Assembly: GCA_019638795.1 (NCBI GenBank)
Contig: JAHBTB010000006.1
Location: 124,001 to 188,000 of the forward strand
Direction: 5' to 3'
Source of the DNA: Fimbriimonadaceae bacterium
GTDB taxonomy: Bacteria > Armatimonadota > Fimbriimonadia > Fimbriimonadales > Fimbriimonadaceae
DNA: 64,000 bases
Shown here: positions 27,299 through 36,523 of the stretch, piece by piece
Position numbering within the stretch: position 1 is the stretch's first letter
Layout: each line of letters opens with the position of its first letter
Notes under the pieces: model-generated
Database searches by the model: none
Told to the model about the DNA's origin: nothing
What the model saw: the letters and a program-made list of their open reading frames with translations, nothing else
Made by a program: the position numbers and the translations under genes

Positions 27299-29084
27299 GC
27301 GGCCAACCGACCCGGATCGTCTTCTCCGCGCTGGTGTGGTCGTGCAGGATCGCCCGGTGGGCCTCCATGAGGTCCTTTTGCGACAAGATGCCGACAAGTT
27401 TGCCCTCGTGGTTGGTCACGGGTAGGCGACCGACTTCGTGGGCGGCCATCAGGTCGGCGGCGTCGCGCAGGGTGGCGTCTTCGCCGATCGCGATGGACGT
27501 TCCCCGGCTCAACTCCAGAAGGTTGGACTCGACGGGGAGCCGTTCGTCGGCGAGGTCGTGCCTGGTGATGAGGCCGACCACCGAGCCGGACCGGTCGACG
27601 ACGGGGTAGGCCCCGTGCTTGGCGCACGGGCCCAGCTGGGAAAGGGTCTCACGAGCCTCGGAGAGCGGTACCCAGGCGGGCAGCGAGACGACGTCCCTCG
27701 TGCAGGCATGGCCGACGGTGACGCTGGACATACGGTCCGCGACAAAGCCCTGGGGGACGTACACCCCGCGCTTGGTGATCTTCTCCGTCATGATCGTGTC
27801 CTTTGACAAGAGGAAGGACACGAGGTAGCTGACCGTACAGCAACAGAGCAGCGGCAGCAAGGCTTCGGGCCGTCCGGTGACTTCGAGGGCGAAGACGATC
27901 GAAGTCAGAAGGGCCCGCGACGCCCCACAGAACAGGGCGGCCATGCCGACCAAAGCGGCCAGCCGGGGGTCGATCCCCCACGCCACGCCGACGGTCGTGC
28001 CGGCAAACGCCCCAAGGCAACCGCCGATCGTCAAGAGGGGGGCCAGGGTGCCGCCCGATGTGCCGCTACCCAGGGACAGGGCCCAGGAGACCAGCTTGGC
28101 AAGGCACAGGGTGATGAGCACCGGGCCGACCAGGCGGCCGTTCAGGACGTCGCTGATGTTGGAGTAGCCGACGCCCAGCGTCCGCGGGGCAAAGATGCCG
28201 ACCACGCCGACGGCGAGGCCGCCGATGGCCGGCCACAGGGACCAGTGGAGGGGGAGGTGCTCAAACGCCGCCTCGACGCCATAGACGAGCTTGGTCACAC
28301 CGACGGCGGCGAGACCGACCACGAGTCCCAGGCCAAGATAGAAGATCATTTCCTCGCCGCCGATTTGGCCAAGGGCGGGCATCGCGAAGACGGCACCGGG
28401 AGGAAAGAGGATGGTGCGCATGGTCCCCGCCGCGACGCAGGCCAGGCCGACGGGCACGAGAGTGCGGGGTCGGAACTCGAACAAAAGGAGCTCGACGGCG
28501 AGGAGCAGGGCCGCGATGGGGGTGCCGAAGATGGCGGTCATACCGGCCGCCGCACCGGAGGCCAGCAGAGTCTTCCGCTCTAAGGCGGTGGTGTGAAGCA
28601 ACTGGCCGACGATAGAACCGAGGGCCCCGCCCGTCGCGATGATCGGGCCTTCGGCGCCGAACGGGCCACCGGTGCCGATCGCGACGGCGGCCGAGACCGG
28701 CTTCAGGATCGTCATTTTCGGCGGGATCCTGCTTTCGTTGGTCAGGACCTGCTCCATTGCCTCCGGGATGCCATGGCCGCAGATGGCCCGAGAGCCGAAC
28801 TTGGCCATCAGCCCGACGATCAGGCCGCCGATGACGGGGACGACGGGCAACAGATATCCGAGATGGTTGCCTGATGGGTCCGTGTTTTCCAGGGAAAACT
28901 TGCCGAAAAAGGCCAAGTTTGTGATGATGGCGATGAGGAGGACAAGAATTTTCGCCGTGCCCGCGGCGAGGAGGCCTACGAGGACCGCTGCGACTGACAC
29001 CAGGACGGTCCGAGGCTCAAAGTCACCCGTCCCGGTGGACCGGTACCACGGCGCCGCTTTGCCGTTAGAAGATTGATTCACCAA
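27273..29084 (-). CDS. CLC-family chloride channel/antiporter with tandem CBS domains
   Basis: Anion transporter of the CLC family. The three filter regions are GHGIPEAME (usually GSGIPE), GGPFGAEGPIIATGG (the gating glutamate is retained in AEGP) and SGTSGGTLAPLLTIGG. About 10-12 helices to residue 440, followed by two CBS domains (about 455-590: CTRDVVSLPAWVPLSEA, YPVVDRSGSVVGLITRHDL, LPVTNHEGKLVGILSQKDL), which usually bind adenine nucleotides. 603 aa. The GHG form is a known subclass; ion preference is not certain. No fluoride riboswitch is seen upstream. Confidence 0.92.
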   Translation of the reverse strand: MVNQSSNGKAAPWYRSTGTGDFEPRTVLVSVAAVLVGLLAAGTAKILVLLIAIITNLAFFGKFSLENTDPSGNHLGYLLPVVPVIGGLIVGLMAKFGSRAICGHGIPEAMEQVLTNESRIPPKMTILKPVSAAVAIGTGGPFGAEGPIIATGGALGSIVGQLLHTTALERKTLLASGAAAGMTAIFGTPIAALLLAVELLLFEFRPRTLVPVGLACVAAGTMRTILFPPGAVFAMPALGQIGGEEMIFYLGLGLVVGLAAVGVTKLVYGVEAAFEHLPLHWSLWPAIGGLAVGVVGIFAPRTLGVGYSNISDVLNGRLVGPVLITLCLAKLVSWALSLGSGTSGGTLAPLLTIGGCLGAFAGTTVGVAWGIDPRLAALVGMAALFCGASRALLTSIVFALEVTGRPEALLPLLCCCTVSYLVSFLLSKDTIMTEKITKRGVYVPQGFVADRMSSVTVGHACTRDVVSLPAWVPLSEARETLSQLGPCAKHGAYPVVDRSGSVVGLITRHDLADERLPVESNLLELSRGTSIAIGEDATLRDAADLMAAHEVGRLPVTNHEGKLVGILSQKDLMEAHRAILHDHTSAEKTIRVGWPPTRGTGGR

Positions 29085-29137
29085 TTCATTATGTGAATGT
29101 GGCGTGACCCCTATCGGGACAGGTCGCGCCAGGTGGC

Positions 29138-29584
29138 CTATCGGATCGGCTCGAGGAGCATCTCTTTCGTGTAGATAAAGTCCTCGCGCTCATAGTTGGC
29201 CAGTTCGAAATCCTTGCGGAGGACAATCGCCCCGGTCGGGCAGGCGTCTTGGCAATACCCGCAGAAGATGCAGCGGAGCATGTTGATCTCGTAGCGGTGG
29301 GAATAACGCTCGCCTGGCGAGAACCGGGCCTCGTCCGTGTTTTCGGCGGCCTCGACGTAGATGCACTTGGCCGGACATGCGCCCGCGCAGAGTGAACAGC
29401 CGATGCACCGCTCCAGACCAGAGTCGTACCGGGTCAGGACGTGACGCCAGCGGGTGCGCGGAAACTGCTCGCGCCGCTCTTCGGGGTATTGGACGGTGAC
29501 CTTTTCTTCCTTGAGCCGGCGTGCGGTGATGCCGAAGCCGGCGACGATCGGTTGGGCGACGTCGCGGAAGATGTCGAAGCTCAC
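29138..29584 (-). CDS. nuoI: NADH-quinone oxidoreductase subunit I
   Basis: Complex I subunit carrying clusters N6a and N6b. Two 4Fe-4S motifs are seen: [15 protein letters not shown] (near residues 60-74) and [16 protein letters not shown] (near 105-120). The GTG at 29584 is chosen because it overlaps the nuoB stop (GTGA) and gives the usual 148-aa length; the longer open frame is a shadow of nuoB. Only nuoB accompanies it. Confidence 0.95.
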   Translation of the reverse strand: MSFDIFRDVAQPIVAGFGITARRLKEEKVTVQYPEERREQFPRTRWRHVLTRYDSGLERCIGCSLCAGACPAKCIYVEAAENTDEARFSPGERYSHRYEINMLRCIFCGYCQDACPTGAIVLRKDFELANYEREDFIYTKEMLLEPIR

Positions 29585-30159
29585 GCCTTCACCTCGCCCA
29601 GTTCGCGGGGCTTGAGTTCCAGGATGGACATCGACTTGTTCGACTTCATGGCTTGGTGCTTGATCTTGTTTTGCAGTTTGATGACGGCATACATGAGGGC
29701 GTCGGGAGACGGCGGGCACCCGGGCACATAGATGTCGACCGGCACCACTTGGTCGGCACCTTGGACAATCGCGTAGTTGTTGTACACCCCGCCCGAGGAC
29801 GCGCAGGCGCCCATGCTGATCACCCACTTCGGGTCGGGCATCTGGTCGTAAATCTGGCGGAGCACCGGGGCCATCTTCTTGCTCAGCCGGCCCGCGATGA
29901 TCATCACGTCGGCCTGCCGCGGGGTCGCCCGGAACGCCTCGGAACCAAACCGGGCCAAGTCGAACCGCGAGGCGACCGTCGCCATCATCTCGATGGCACA
30001 GCAGGCCAAGCCGAACGTCAGCGGCCACAGGGCGTTGGCCCGGGCTTGGTTAAAGAGAGTGTCCAGGGTGGTGACGACGACCGCCCCGCCCTTTTCGGTG
30101 TCACCGATCACGGGGGTGCTGGAATCGTGCAGGACAAGGGTCTCGACGCGCTTGGGCAT
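29581..30159 (-). CDS. nuoB: NADH-quinone oxidoreductase subunit B
   Basis: Complex I subunit holding the terminal cluster N2. The tandem cysteines are in [11 protein letters not shown], the third is in [15 protein letters not shown] and the fourth in [13 protein letters not shown]. 192 aa, normal length. Coupled to nuoI by a 4-nt overlap. nuoA, nuoC, nuoD and the rest are absent on both sides (mfd is divergent upstream, CLC downstream), so the Nuo genes are dispersed in this genome. Confidence 0.96.
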   Translation of the reverse strand: MPKRVETLVLHDSSTPVIGDTEKGGAVVVTTLDTLFNQARANALWPLTFGLACCAIEMMATVASRFDLARFGSEAFRATPRQADVMIIAGRLSKKMAPVLRQIYDQMPDPKWVISMGACASSGGVYNNYAIVQGADQVVPVDIYVPGCPPSPDALMYAVIKLQNKIKHQAMKSNKSMSILELKPRELGEVKA

Positions 30160-30273
30160 GGCCTGCCCCTGATTCTATCCGATCCTCAGGCGTCTCATTG
30201 GCAAGGTCTGCCGTGGCGGTACTTCACTACGCCCCATTCCGGGGCCCGCTGACCCGCCATACTGGACGGCTAG

Positions 30274-33200
30274 ATGCGGTTAGAGACCGTGGTCCGGCGG
30301 ATCGCCGGACAAGACGCCTTGGCCCAAGTCGGTTCGGGGGAATCCCTGAAGGTGATGTGGACCTCGCTCTGCAGCGAGGCCCGTCCTGCCGTCGTGTCCG
30401 CTATTCTGTCTAATTTAGGCGGCCCAACCCTTATCATAGCAGCAAACTACGACCGAGCCCTCCAATGGCAGGCAAGGCTCGGCCTCTACGGCATTCCCCG
30501 CGACGAGATCCTTTTGTTGCCCAGCGGCCAGTCCGCCTTGTTCGAGGACTCCGCGCCCGAGACCGTCGCGCTCAGCGACCGGATCGGCGCCCTGCGCGCC
30601 CTTGCCCAAGGTGGCCGGTGCGTGGTGATCGCCACGCCTCAAGCCGCGTTGGAGCGCACGCTTCCACTCGAAGTTTTGCAAGACAGCTTCATTGAACTCA
30701 GCGTCGGATCGACCGCCGACGTCATGGGGGTGGTGGACGGCTTGGCCCAGATGGGCTACGAGCCCAGCGAGCCGGTGCGGGTGCCCGGACAGTACAGCCG
30801 GCGGGGCGGCATCATCGACGTCTTTGCCATGGGAGGTGACCGGCCCGTCCGGGTCGAGTTCTTCGACGACCAGGTGGAGAGCCTGCGCTACTTCGACCCC
30901 ATCAGCCAGCGCAGCCTGGCCGACGTGGAGCGGCTGGTCGTCGCGCCGAGCCGGGAGACCGTCTTGCCGACCGCGGGCTCGGGCATTGAGGAGATGGTCG
31001 AACGGGCGGTGGCGATGGAGGCGGCCGAGCTACCAGCCGAGGCGGCGCGCACCCTGGAAGACGCGGTCAGGGGTGATCTTCGCGCCATCCGCCAGCGCGT
31101 CCACTTCGACCGTCTCGACCTCTATCGCCCGCTCGTCCAGCCGGACTCTGGGTGCGCCGTGGACATTTTGGGCGACGACGGACTGCTTGTCCTGGACGAG
31201 CCGATCGAACTGGACGCGGTGGCGACCCGGGCGGAGGAAGAGTTGCGCGGTGCCCTTGAGGCCCGGACCAAGCGGGGCGAGATCCTCAAGGCGACGCCGA
31301 ACGACTATGTCGTCGGGGTCGAGCGGTTCGGCGGGGCACGCCGGGTCGTGGCCCTGAGTGGAATGGACGGGGCGCCGTCCTGGTGGGAGCAGGACGAGGT
31401 CCACGAATGGGGGGCACAGTCGTTGCAGCCGTACCGTGGTCAGGCCGTCGCCTTGACCCAAGCGCTCAAGAACTGGATTGACGAGGGTCTGACGGTCGTG
31501 CTGGCCACCGACCAGCCGATGCGCGCGAAGAGTGTGCTGGGCCAGGTCGAGATCTATCCCGTGGAACTCGACGAGGCCGACGACCCGTGGCGGCCCGGTG
31601 TCGTGATGACCGAAGGGAACCCCGCTGGCGGGTTCATTCTGCCCGGCCTCGGATTCGCCGTCTTGACCGACCACGAAGTTTTCGGTGTCGGTCGATTGAA
31701 GCTTGCCCAACGCAAGTTCAGCGACGGTGTCCCGGTGGCGACCGTCCTCGACCTCAAGCCTGGCGACTATGTCGTCCACATCAACTTCGGTATCGGCGTC
31801 TACCAGGGCCTCGTGCGCCGGGTTGTGGAGGGCGTCGAGAAGGAGTTCCTCCACATCGAGTACAAGGCTCCTGACCGCCTGTTTGTGCCGGCGGACCAGT
31901 TGGACCGGGTCCAGAAATACATGGCACCGGGCGACGCCGTCCCCAAGGTCAACCGGCTGACAGGAGGTGACTGGCAAAAGGCCGTGGGAAAAGCACGGTC
32001 AGAGGCCCGGGAATTCGCCCGTGACCTCATCAAGCTCTACGCCCAGCGCAAGGCCGTCGAACGGCCGAGCTACGGGCCGGACTCTCCGTGGCAGGTGGAG
32101 ATGGAGCAGACGTTCCCGTGGCAAGAGACCCCGAGCCAAATGTCGGCGATCAAGGACGTCAAGCGCGACCTGCAGACCGACTACCCGATGGACCGGCTTG
32201 TGTGCGGTGACGTCGGCTTCGGGAAGACCGAAGTCGCCGTGCGTGCCGCCTTCAAGGTGGCCCAAGCCGGGAGGCAGGTCGCCGTCCTGTGCCCGACCAC
32301 GATCCTGAGCGAGCAGCACTACCGCAACTTTACGGAGCGGCTGGCCGCGTTTCCGACCCGCCTCGCTCTGCTCAACCGGTTCACCCATGCCAAGGAACGA
32401 GCGAAGATCCTGCGCGATGTGGAGAAGGGCGAGGTCGACATCTTGCTCGGCACCCACGCCCTCCTCAGCGACGAGCTGAAATTCAAAGACTTGGGCATGT
32501 TGATCATCGACGAGGAGCAGAAGTTCGGGGTGAAGCACAAGGAGGCGCTGAAGCAGATGCGCGTCAACGTGGACGTCCTGAGCATGTCGGCCACGCCGAT
32601 CCCGCGGACTCTGAGCATGGCGATGATGAACATCCGCGAGATGAGCCTGATCAACGACCCCCCGCCGGGGCGGCTGCCGGTCAGAACCTTTGTGAGGCCT
32701 TACTCGGGAGAGGTGGTCCGCGAGGCACTCCTGCGCGAATTGGCCCGGGGCGGCCAAATCTACTATGTTTATAACCGTGTCGAGGGCATCTATCATATAG
32801 CCGAGAGGCTGCGCCAGTTGGTGCCGACAGCGACGATCGCAGTGGCCCACGGGCAGATGCACGAGAAGGAGTTGGAGCCGGTGATGGTCGGCTTCATCAA
32901 GGGCGAGATCGACATCCTTGTGTCGACCACGATCGTCGAGAACGGCCTGGACATCCCCAACGCCAACACGCTGATCGTCGACAATGCCGACTTTTTCGGC
33001 CTTTCCCAACTCTATCAATTGCGGGGGCGTGTCGGACGAAGCGACCGCCAAGCCTATGCCTATATGCTTTATCAGGGGGCGAAGAGTCTCACGGAAAACG
33101 CCACGGGCCGCCTGCAGGCTTTGGCTGAGTTCAGCCACTTAGGGAGTGGCTATTCGCTTGCCTACCGCGACTTGCAGATCCGTGGGGCGGGTGACATGCT

Positions 33201-33807
33201 CGGGGCGAAGCAGAGCGGACAGATGATGGCGGTCGGATACGACCTCTACACCCAACTGATCGAAAGCGAAGTCCAGTTTCTCAAGACCTATGCGGACGGT
33301 GACCCTGCCGACGCGTTGCTCGACCCCTTGGCCGGGCTTGAGCCATTGCCAAGCTTCGACCTTCCCGTCCGCGCCCTGATCCCGGAATCTTACGTGGACG
33401 ACCAAGGCCAACGGCTCTACTACTACCAAAAGTTGATGTCTTGCCGCGACGGTGCGCAACTCGAAGCGACTCGGGAGGAGATGGAAGACCGGTATGGCCA
33501 TATGCCTGCCGAAGTCCACGCCGCGGTCAAGGTCATGCGGTTACGGCTGGCCGCACGGGAATTGAAGATTGAGAAGGTCGATGGCAATCAAGGTCGCCTT
33601 GCCGTGACGTTCCGCGGTGGCCCACCGCATCCGCGTGTCGTACCCATAATGCAACAACGGCACCGTGAGGTTTACCTGAGTCAAGACCGGTTGATCTGGC
33701 CGTTTAGCACCGACGCGGTCACCGTCGCAGAGACATTGGTCACCGAACTCAAAGACATCAATGAGCTGCTCGAAAAGCAGCGCGAGAGCCTCTTGGCAAA
33801 CCGATAA
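30274..33807 (+). CDS. mfd: Transcription-repair coupling factor Mfd
   Basis: Removes stalled RNA polymerase and recruits UvrA. 1177 aa, the full family length. The UvrB-like N-terminal module contains RVPGQYSRRGGIIDVFAMG; the RNA polymerase interaction domain contains LKPGDYVVHINFGIGVYQGL; the translocase has Walker A CGDVGFGKTEVA, the helicase motif LGTHALLS, DEEQKFGVKHKE, SATPIPRTLSMAMM, STTIVENGLDIPNANTLI and the RGRVGRSDRQAYAYM motif, followed by a TRCF C-terminal domain. All motifs are intact. Divergent from nuoB across 114 nt. Confidence 0.98.
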   Translation: MRLETVVRRIAGQDALAQVGSGESLKVMWTSLCSEARPAVVSAILSNLGGPTLIIAANYDRALQWQARLGLYGIPRDEILLLPSGQSALFEDSAPETVALSDRIGALRALAQGGRCVVIATPQAALERTLPLEVLQDSFIELSVGSTADVMGVVDGLAQMGYEPSEPVRVPGQYSRRGGIIDVFAMGGDRPVRVEFFDDQVESLRYFDPISQRSLADVERLVVAPSRETVLPTAGSGIEEMVERAVAMEAAELPAEAARTLEDAVRGDLRAIRQRVHFDRLDLYRPLVQPDSGCAVDILGDDGLLVLDEPIELDAVATRAEEELRGALEARTKRGEILKATPNDYVVGVERFGGARRVVALSGMDGAPSWWEQDEVHEWGAQSLQPYRGQAVALTQALKNWIDEGLTVVLATDQPMRAKSVLGQVEIYPVELDEADDPWRPGVVMTEGNPAGGFILPGLGFAVLTDHEVFGVGRLKLAQRKFSDGVPVATVLDLKPGDYVVHINFGIGVYQGLVRRVVEGVEKEFLHIEYKAPDRLFVPADQLDRVQKYMAPGDAVPKVNRLTGGDWQKAVGKARSEAREFARDLIKLYAQRKAVERPSYGPDSPWQVEMEQTFPWQETPSQMSAIKDVKRDLQTDYPMDRLVCGDVGFGKTEVAVRAAFKVAQAGRQVAVLCPTTILSEQHYRNFTERLAAFPTRLALLNRFTHAKERAKILRDVEKGEVDILLGTHALLSDELKFKDLGMLIIDEEQKFGVKHKEALKQMRVNVDVLSMSATPIPRTLSMAMMNIREMSLINDPPPGRLPVRTFVRPYSGEVVREALLRELARGGQIYYVYNRVEGIYHIAERLRQLVPTATIAVAHGQMHEKELEPVMVGFIKGEIDILVSTTIVENGLDIPNANTLIVDNADFFGLSQLYQLRGRVGRSDRQAYAYMLYQGAKSLTENATGRLQALAEFSHLGSGYSLAYRDLQIRGAGDMLGAKQSGQMMAVGYDLYTQLIESEVQFLKTYADGDPADALLDPLAGLEPLPSFDLPVRALIPESYVDDQGQRLYYYQKLMSCRDGAQLEATREEMEDRYGHMPAEVHAAVKVMRLRLAARELKIEKVDGNQGRLAVTFRGGPPHPRVVPIMQQRHREVYLSQDRLIWPFSTDAVTVAETLVTELKDINELLEKQRESLLANR

Positions 33808-33912
33808 ACCCACAAGGACAATTACTGGTTATCGTGGGCATCAGGTAAACGGACTGGGCCCAAGTCTTCATTACTTCATCAATACTTGGTCTGTTTCGGC
33901 GACTCCCCGTCG

Positions 33913-33920
33913 AAAGGAGA
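33913..33920 (+). promoter_or_regulatory. Strong ribosome binding site fixing a GTG start
   Basis: AAAGGAGA ends 5 nt before GTG at 33926. It decides the start of the PEP-CTERM gene, since the open frame runs much further upstream into mfd. It is among the clearest Shine-Dalgarno sequences in the window, consistent with high expression of the exported product. Confidence 0.8.
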
Positions 33921-33925
33921 TTCTT

Positions 33926-34771
33926 GTGAATAAAAACACCCTTGTTGCCGCCTTGGCGGCTGTGATGATGACGACGATGGCCCACGCCTCGGACACGATC
34001 TATTCGAACGCCGCCGGTGGCGACGCGTTCACGAACGCCGGCTCGTCCGCCGCCAACCTCTTGCTGACCCACACCGGCTCTGCCGGCGAGGTCTTCACCT
34101 ACCGCGAGACCAAGAACAACGGCCTGGTCGGTGTGAACACGGTCAACCCACGCTCTGGCAACGGCTCCGTCCAGATCAAGCTCGACGGGACGCCGGGCGG
34201 CAAGTCCGAGATCGCCATGAGTGCCGACTTCTCCGGGGCCGGCGACAGCCTTGGCGTGCTCGGTGGCATCGACGAGTTGAGTTCGTTCAAGACCGACGCG
34301 CTGACCAACTCTTCGTCGGTCGCCGGACAGGCTCCGATTGTCCGCCTCGAGCTGTTCAGCTTCGATGACGGTGGTTCGTCGAGCTACGGCCAGCTCATTT
34401 ATGACACCAGCTGGGCGGGTAACGACCCGGCGTTCACGTTTGGTTCGTGGACGACCCTGGACTTCCTCGGCAACGCGAACGACTTCTACTTCCGTGGGAC
34501 AAGTGGGCTCGCCTCCCGCTATGGCGCGGCCGAGATGTCGCTCAGCCAGTGGCTGACCACGCTGAACGGCAAGGGCTACGGCGTTTTGAGCATGAACGCG
34601 GGCATGGGCACGGCGGACATGACCTACGACGGTGCCGTCGACAACTTTGGCCTCGGGTTCGGCGGTAACGACAAGGTCTACAACTTTGAATCCGTTCCGG
34701 AGCCGTTCTCCATGGTCGGTCTGGCGTCGGTCGGCCTTCTGGCCCTCCGCCGCAAGGCCAAGAAGGCGTAA
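33926..34771 (+). CDS. PEP-CTERM sorting-domain exported protein
   Basis: An exported protein with the C-terminal PEP-CTERM signal processed by exosortase. The start is the GTG behind AAAGGAGA. The N-terminal signal peptide is NKNTLVAALAAVMMTTMAHA. The body (about 25-255) is rich in Gly, Ser, Asn and Asp with no family recognised. The C-terminus is SVPEPFSMVGLASVGLLALR followed by RKAKKA, i.e. the VPEP motif, a membrane helix and a basic tail. 281 aa. No exosortase or PEP-CTERM biosynthesis gene is in the window. A rho-independent terminator follows. Probably a surface or matrix protein. Confidence 0.92.
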   Translation: MNKNTLVAALAAVMMTTMAHASDTIYSNAAGGDAFTNAGSSAANLLLTHTGSAGEVFTYRETKNNGLVGVNTVNPRSGNGSVQIKLDGTPGGKSEIAMSADFSGAGDSLGVLGGIDELSSFKTDALTNSSSVAGQAPIVRLELFSFDDGGSSSYGQLIYDTSWAGNDPAFTFGSWTTLDFLGNANDFYFRGTSGLASRYGAAEMSLSQWLTTLNGKGYGVLSMNAGMGTADMTYDGAVDNFGLGFGGNDKVYNFESVPEPFSMVGLASVGLLALRRKAKKA

Positions 34772-34804
34772 AGGTTCTCCAGCGGAGCGCCATCCATACG
34801 ACGA

Positions 34805-34843
34805 GGGCGGGCCCGGCATCGACCGGGCCCGTCCAATCTTTTT
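34805..34843 (+). terminator. Rho-independent terminator after the PEP-CTERM gene
   Basis: GGGCGGGCCCGG (34805-34816) pairs over 12 positions (one G-T) with CCGGGCCCGTCC (34823-34834) around a 6-nt loop, and AATCTTTTT follows. It is the best canonical terminator in the window and isolates the PEP-CTERM gene from the pseudopilin gene. Confidence 0.9.
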
Positions 34844-34893
34844 GTGCGCCCGGGATTGACCGTCCGGAATGAAGCGCCGATAATTGCCACAGG

Positions 34894-35646
34894 ATGGCGC
34901 GGAGGGCGTTTACCTTGGTCGAGTTGCTGGTCGTGATCGCGATCGTCGCGATCTTGGCGGCGTTCCTGTTCCCCGTGTTTGTCAGCGCGCGCAACGCCGC
35001 TTACCAGATGTCGGCCAGTCGGTCGTCGAAGGACGTCATGTCGGCAATGTCGCTCTACTTGGGAGACTGCGACGACGTGTTCCCCCTCGCCATGTACATG
35101 CAGCCGGACGGGTTGATGACGTGGTTTGGCAAGGGAAACCTGTCGGGCGACAGCAAGTTCGACACGACCAAAGGGGTTCTCAGCGCCTACATCAAGGGGC
35201 ACATGGGCGGTGACCACGCCCTGATGGCCAAGCCCTATCTGGGTGACGACGTCGGGCTTGGCTACAACTACGGCGTCATCGGCAGCGACTTTCACATCAC
35301 GGGCGACTACAGCCAGTTTCCCAATTGCAAGGGCGCGGCACGGGGCACCGAGCTCAGCGACCCCTCGCAGACCATCGTCCTCGCCACAAGTGCGTTCTAC
35401 AACGCCCGGTGGCTGACCGACGGCGACGGTCAGAAGTACCAGTTCAACTTCATCGACCCGCCGAGCGCTTGGCACGGCAACCCGAACGTGGACTTCCGTC
35501 ACATGGGCAAGTTGGTCGTGGACGAGTCGGCCCGGCAGGTCTCACCGACCGGTAACGCGATCGTGGCCAACGCAGACACCAGCGTCCGGGTGATGCCGGT
35601 GGGCGCGTTCAAAGAAGAGATGTTCTGGCGCCTGCGCCAGCCTTGA
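34894..35646 (+). CDS. Type II/IV pseudopilin-like protein (prepilin N-terminal methylation motif)
   Basis: The N-terminus RRAFTLVELLVVIAIVAILAAFLFPVF is a class III signal cleaved by prepilin peptidase before Phe, with the invariant Glu at mature position 5. The remaining about 220 residues contain SSKDVMSAMSLYLGDCDDVFP and a C-terminal DFRHMGKLVV segment, the pattern of the large DUF1559/H-X9-DG-like family abundant in Planctomycetes and Armatimonadota. It stands alone, without pilus assembly genes. Function in this group is unknown; a role in a surface or secretion pseudopilus is inferred. Confidence 0.9.
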   Translation: MARRAFTLVELLVVIAIVAILAAFLFPVFVSARNAAYQMSASRSSKDVMSAMSLYLGDCDDVFPLAMYMQPDGLMTWFGKGNLSGDSKFDTTKGVLSAYIKGHMGGDHALMAKPYLGDDVGLGYNYGVIGSDFHITGDYSQFPNCKGAARGTELSDPSQTIVLATSAFYNARWLTDGDGQKYQFNFIDPPSAWHGNPNVDFRHMGKLVVDESARQVSPTGNAIVANADTSVRVMPVGAFKEEMFWRLRQP

Positions 35647-35664
35647 CCGCCTGACCGGTCAAGG
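35641..35664 (+). terminator. Hairpin at the end of the pseudopilin gene
   Basis: CCTTGACCG (35641-35649) and CGGTCAAGG (35656-35664) form a 9-bp stem with a 6-nt loop overlapping the stop codon. A second hairpin, GCCGTC/GACGGC, lies at 35686-35704. Neither is followed by a T-run, so termination is uncertain. Confidence 0.4.
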
Positions 35665-35845
35665 TCGGCGAAGGCCCGCCATATTGCCGTCCCCGCAAGA
35701 CGGCCAGACCGGGAATGCCTCGAATAAGGACGCACGGAAGCGGGGGAACACCTGACCCCGAAGACACCGACGCCAGAGAGCCCCAAAAGAGAGGAGCAAG
35801 CCCGACACCTACTCCCGCTCCGTGCCGTCCTGAAAGGTGGCAGCT

Positions 35846-36133
35846 ATGGCATCCGAGCAGCAAGCCCGCCCCGCCGACGTCAACGAAATCCTGATGGAGA
35901 TGACCCAGTTCATGGCCACCCTGGCCTGGCAAAAAATGGGACTTCAACCGGACATGGTGACCGGAAAGATTGAGAAAGACATCCGCCAGGCAAAGTTGGC
36001 TGTGGACGTCGCCACGTCTCTGTCCAGCCACCTAGAAGCGCAACTCGACGACGACGACAAGCGCCAGATCCGGAACATGGTCAGTGACCTACGGATCAAC
36101 TACGTCCAGCAAGCCGGGGAGAGTGGGTCGTGA
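35846..36133 (+). CDS. DUF1844 domain protein
   Basis: A small cytoplasmic, helical protein of the DUF1844 family. The core VNEILMEMTQFMATLAWQKMGL and the later IRQAKLAVDVATSLSSHLEA and MVSDLRINYVQQ match the family pattern. The ATG at 35846 is favoured by AAAGG at a normal distance; GTG 35837 is an alternative. 95 aa. The gene overlaps the next by 4 nt (GTGA). Family members are often near translation or RNA genes, but the role is unknown. Confidence 0.85.
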   Translation: MASEQQARPADVNEILMEMTQFMATLAWQKMGLQPDMVTGKIEKDIRQAKLAVDVATSLSSHLEAQLDDDDKRQIRNMVSDLRINYVQQAGESGS

Positions 36134-36504
36134 ACCCGGCGACTTCCCATGCCGGGCAGCATGACCGGTTGGTCGCGTTCTTGTCCCAATATTCCGAACT
36201 TGTCGAGGTCATCCGTGACGCCGTCCACTACGGGCCGACGCCGAGCCTTGAAGGGCGGTACGCCGACTTGCGGGCCTGGTTGCAGGCCCACTACAGTGAC
36301 CTGCGTCCGCTGATCGACGCCCACTTGGCGCCGGCGGGTGACCCGACCGGCCTTGCCGGGGCCAGACTGGACCCGTTCGAGGGGGTGTGGGGGGTTCCGA
36401 CCCTGGACAACCTCGTCACGGTGCGCAGCGACCTGATGGCCAGGCTCGACTGGACGCGGCGGGCTGTCGAAGCGTCGGTGAGCGGGCCGCAACCCGTCCA
36501 CTAG
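36130..36504 (+). CDS. Unknown 124-aa protein coupled to DUF1844
   Basis: No family is recognised. Predicted soluble and mostly helical (DRLVAFLSQYSELVEVIRDA, LRAWLQAHYSDLRPLIDAHL), with a central loop (PAGDPTGLAGARLDPFEGV) and a final helix with RSDLMARLDWTRRAVEAS. The GTG start overlaps the DUF1844 stop, so the two are probably made together and may form a complex. 19 nt upstream of the GNAT gene. Confidence 0.75.
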   Translation: MNPATSHAGQHDRLVAFLSQYSELVEVIRDAVHYGPTPSLEGRYADLRAWLQAHYSDLRPLIDAHLAPAGDPTGLAGARLDPFEGVWGVPTLDNLVTVRSDLMARLDWTRRAVEASVSGPQPVH

Positions 36505-36523
36505 GGATGTAGAATGGGGCGCG

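Noticed and set aside
35700-35845. GGACGCACGG and GCGGGGGAAC strings before the DUF1844 gene, resembling fragments of a riboswitch
   Set aside because: The pieces do not form the expected paired architecture and the downstream gene is not a known target.
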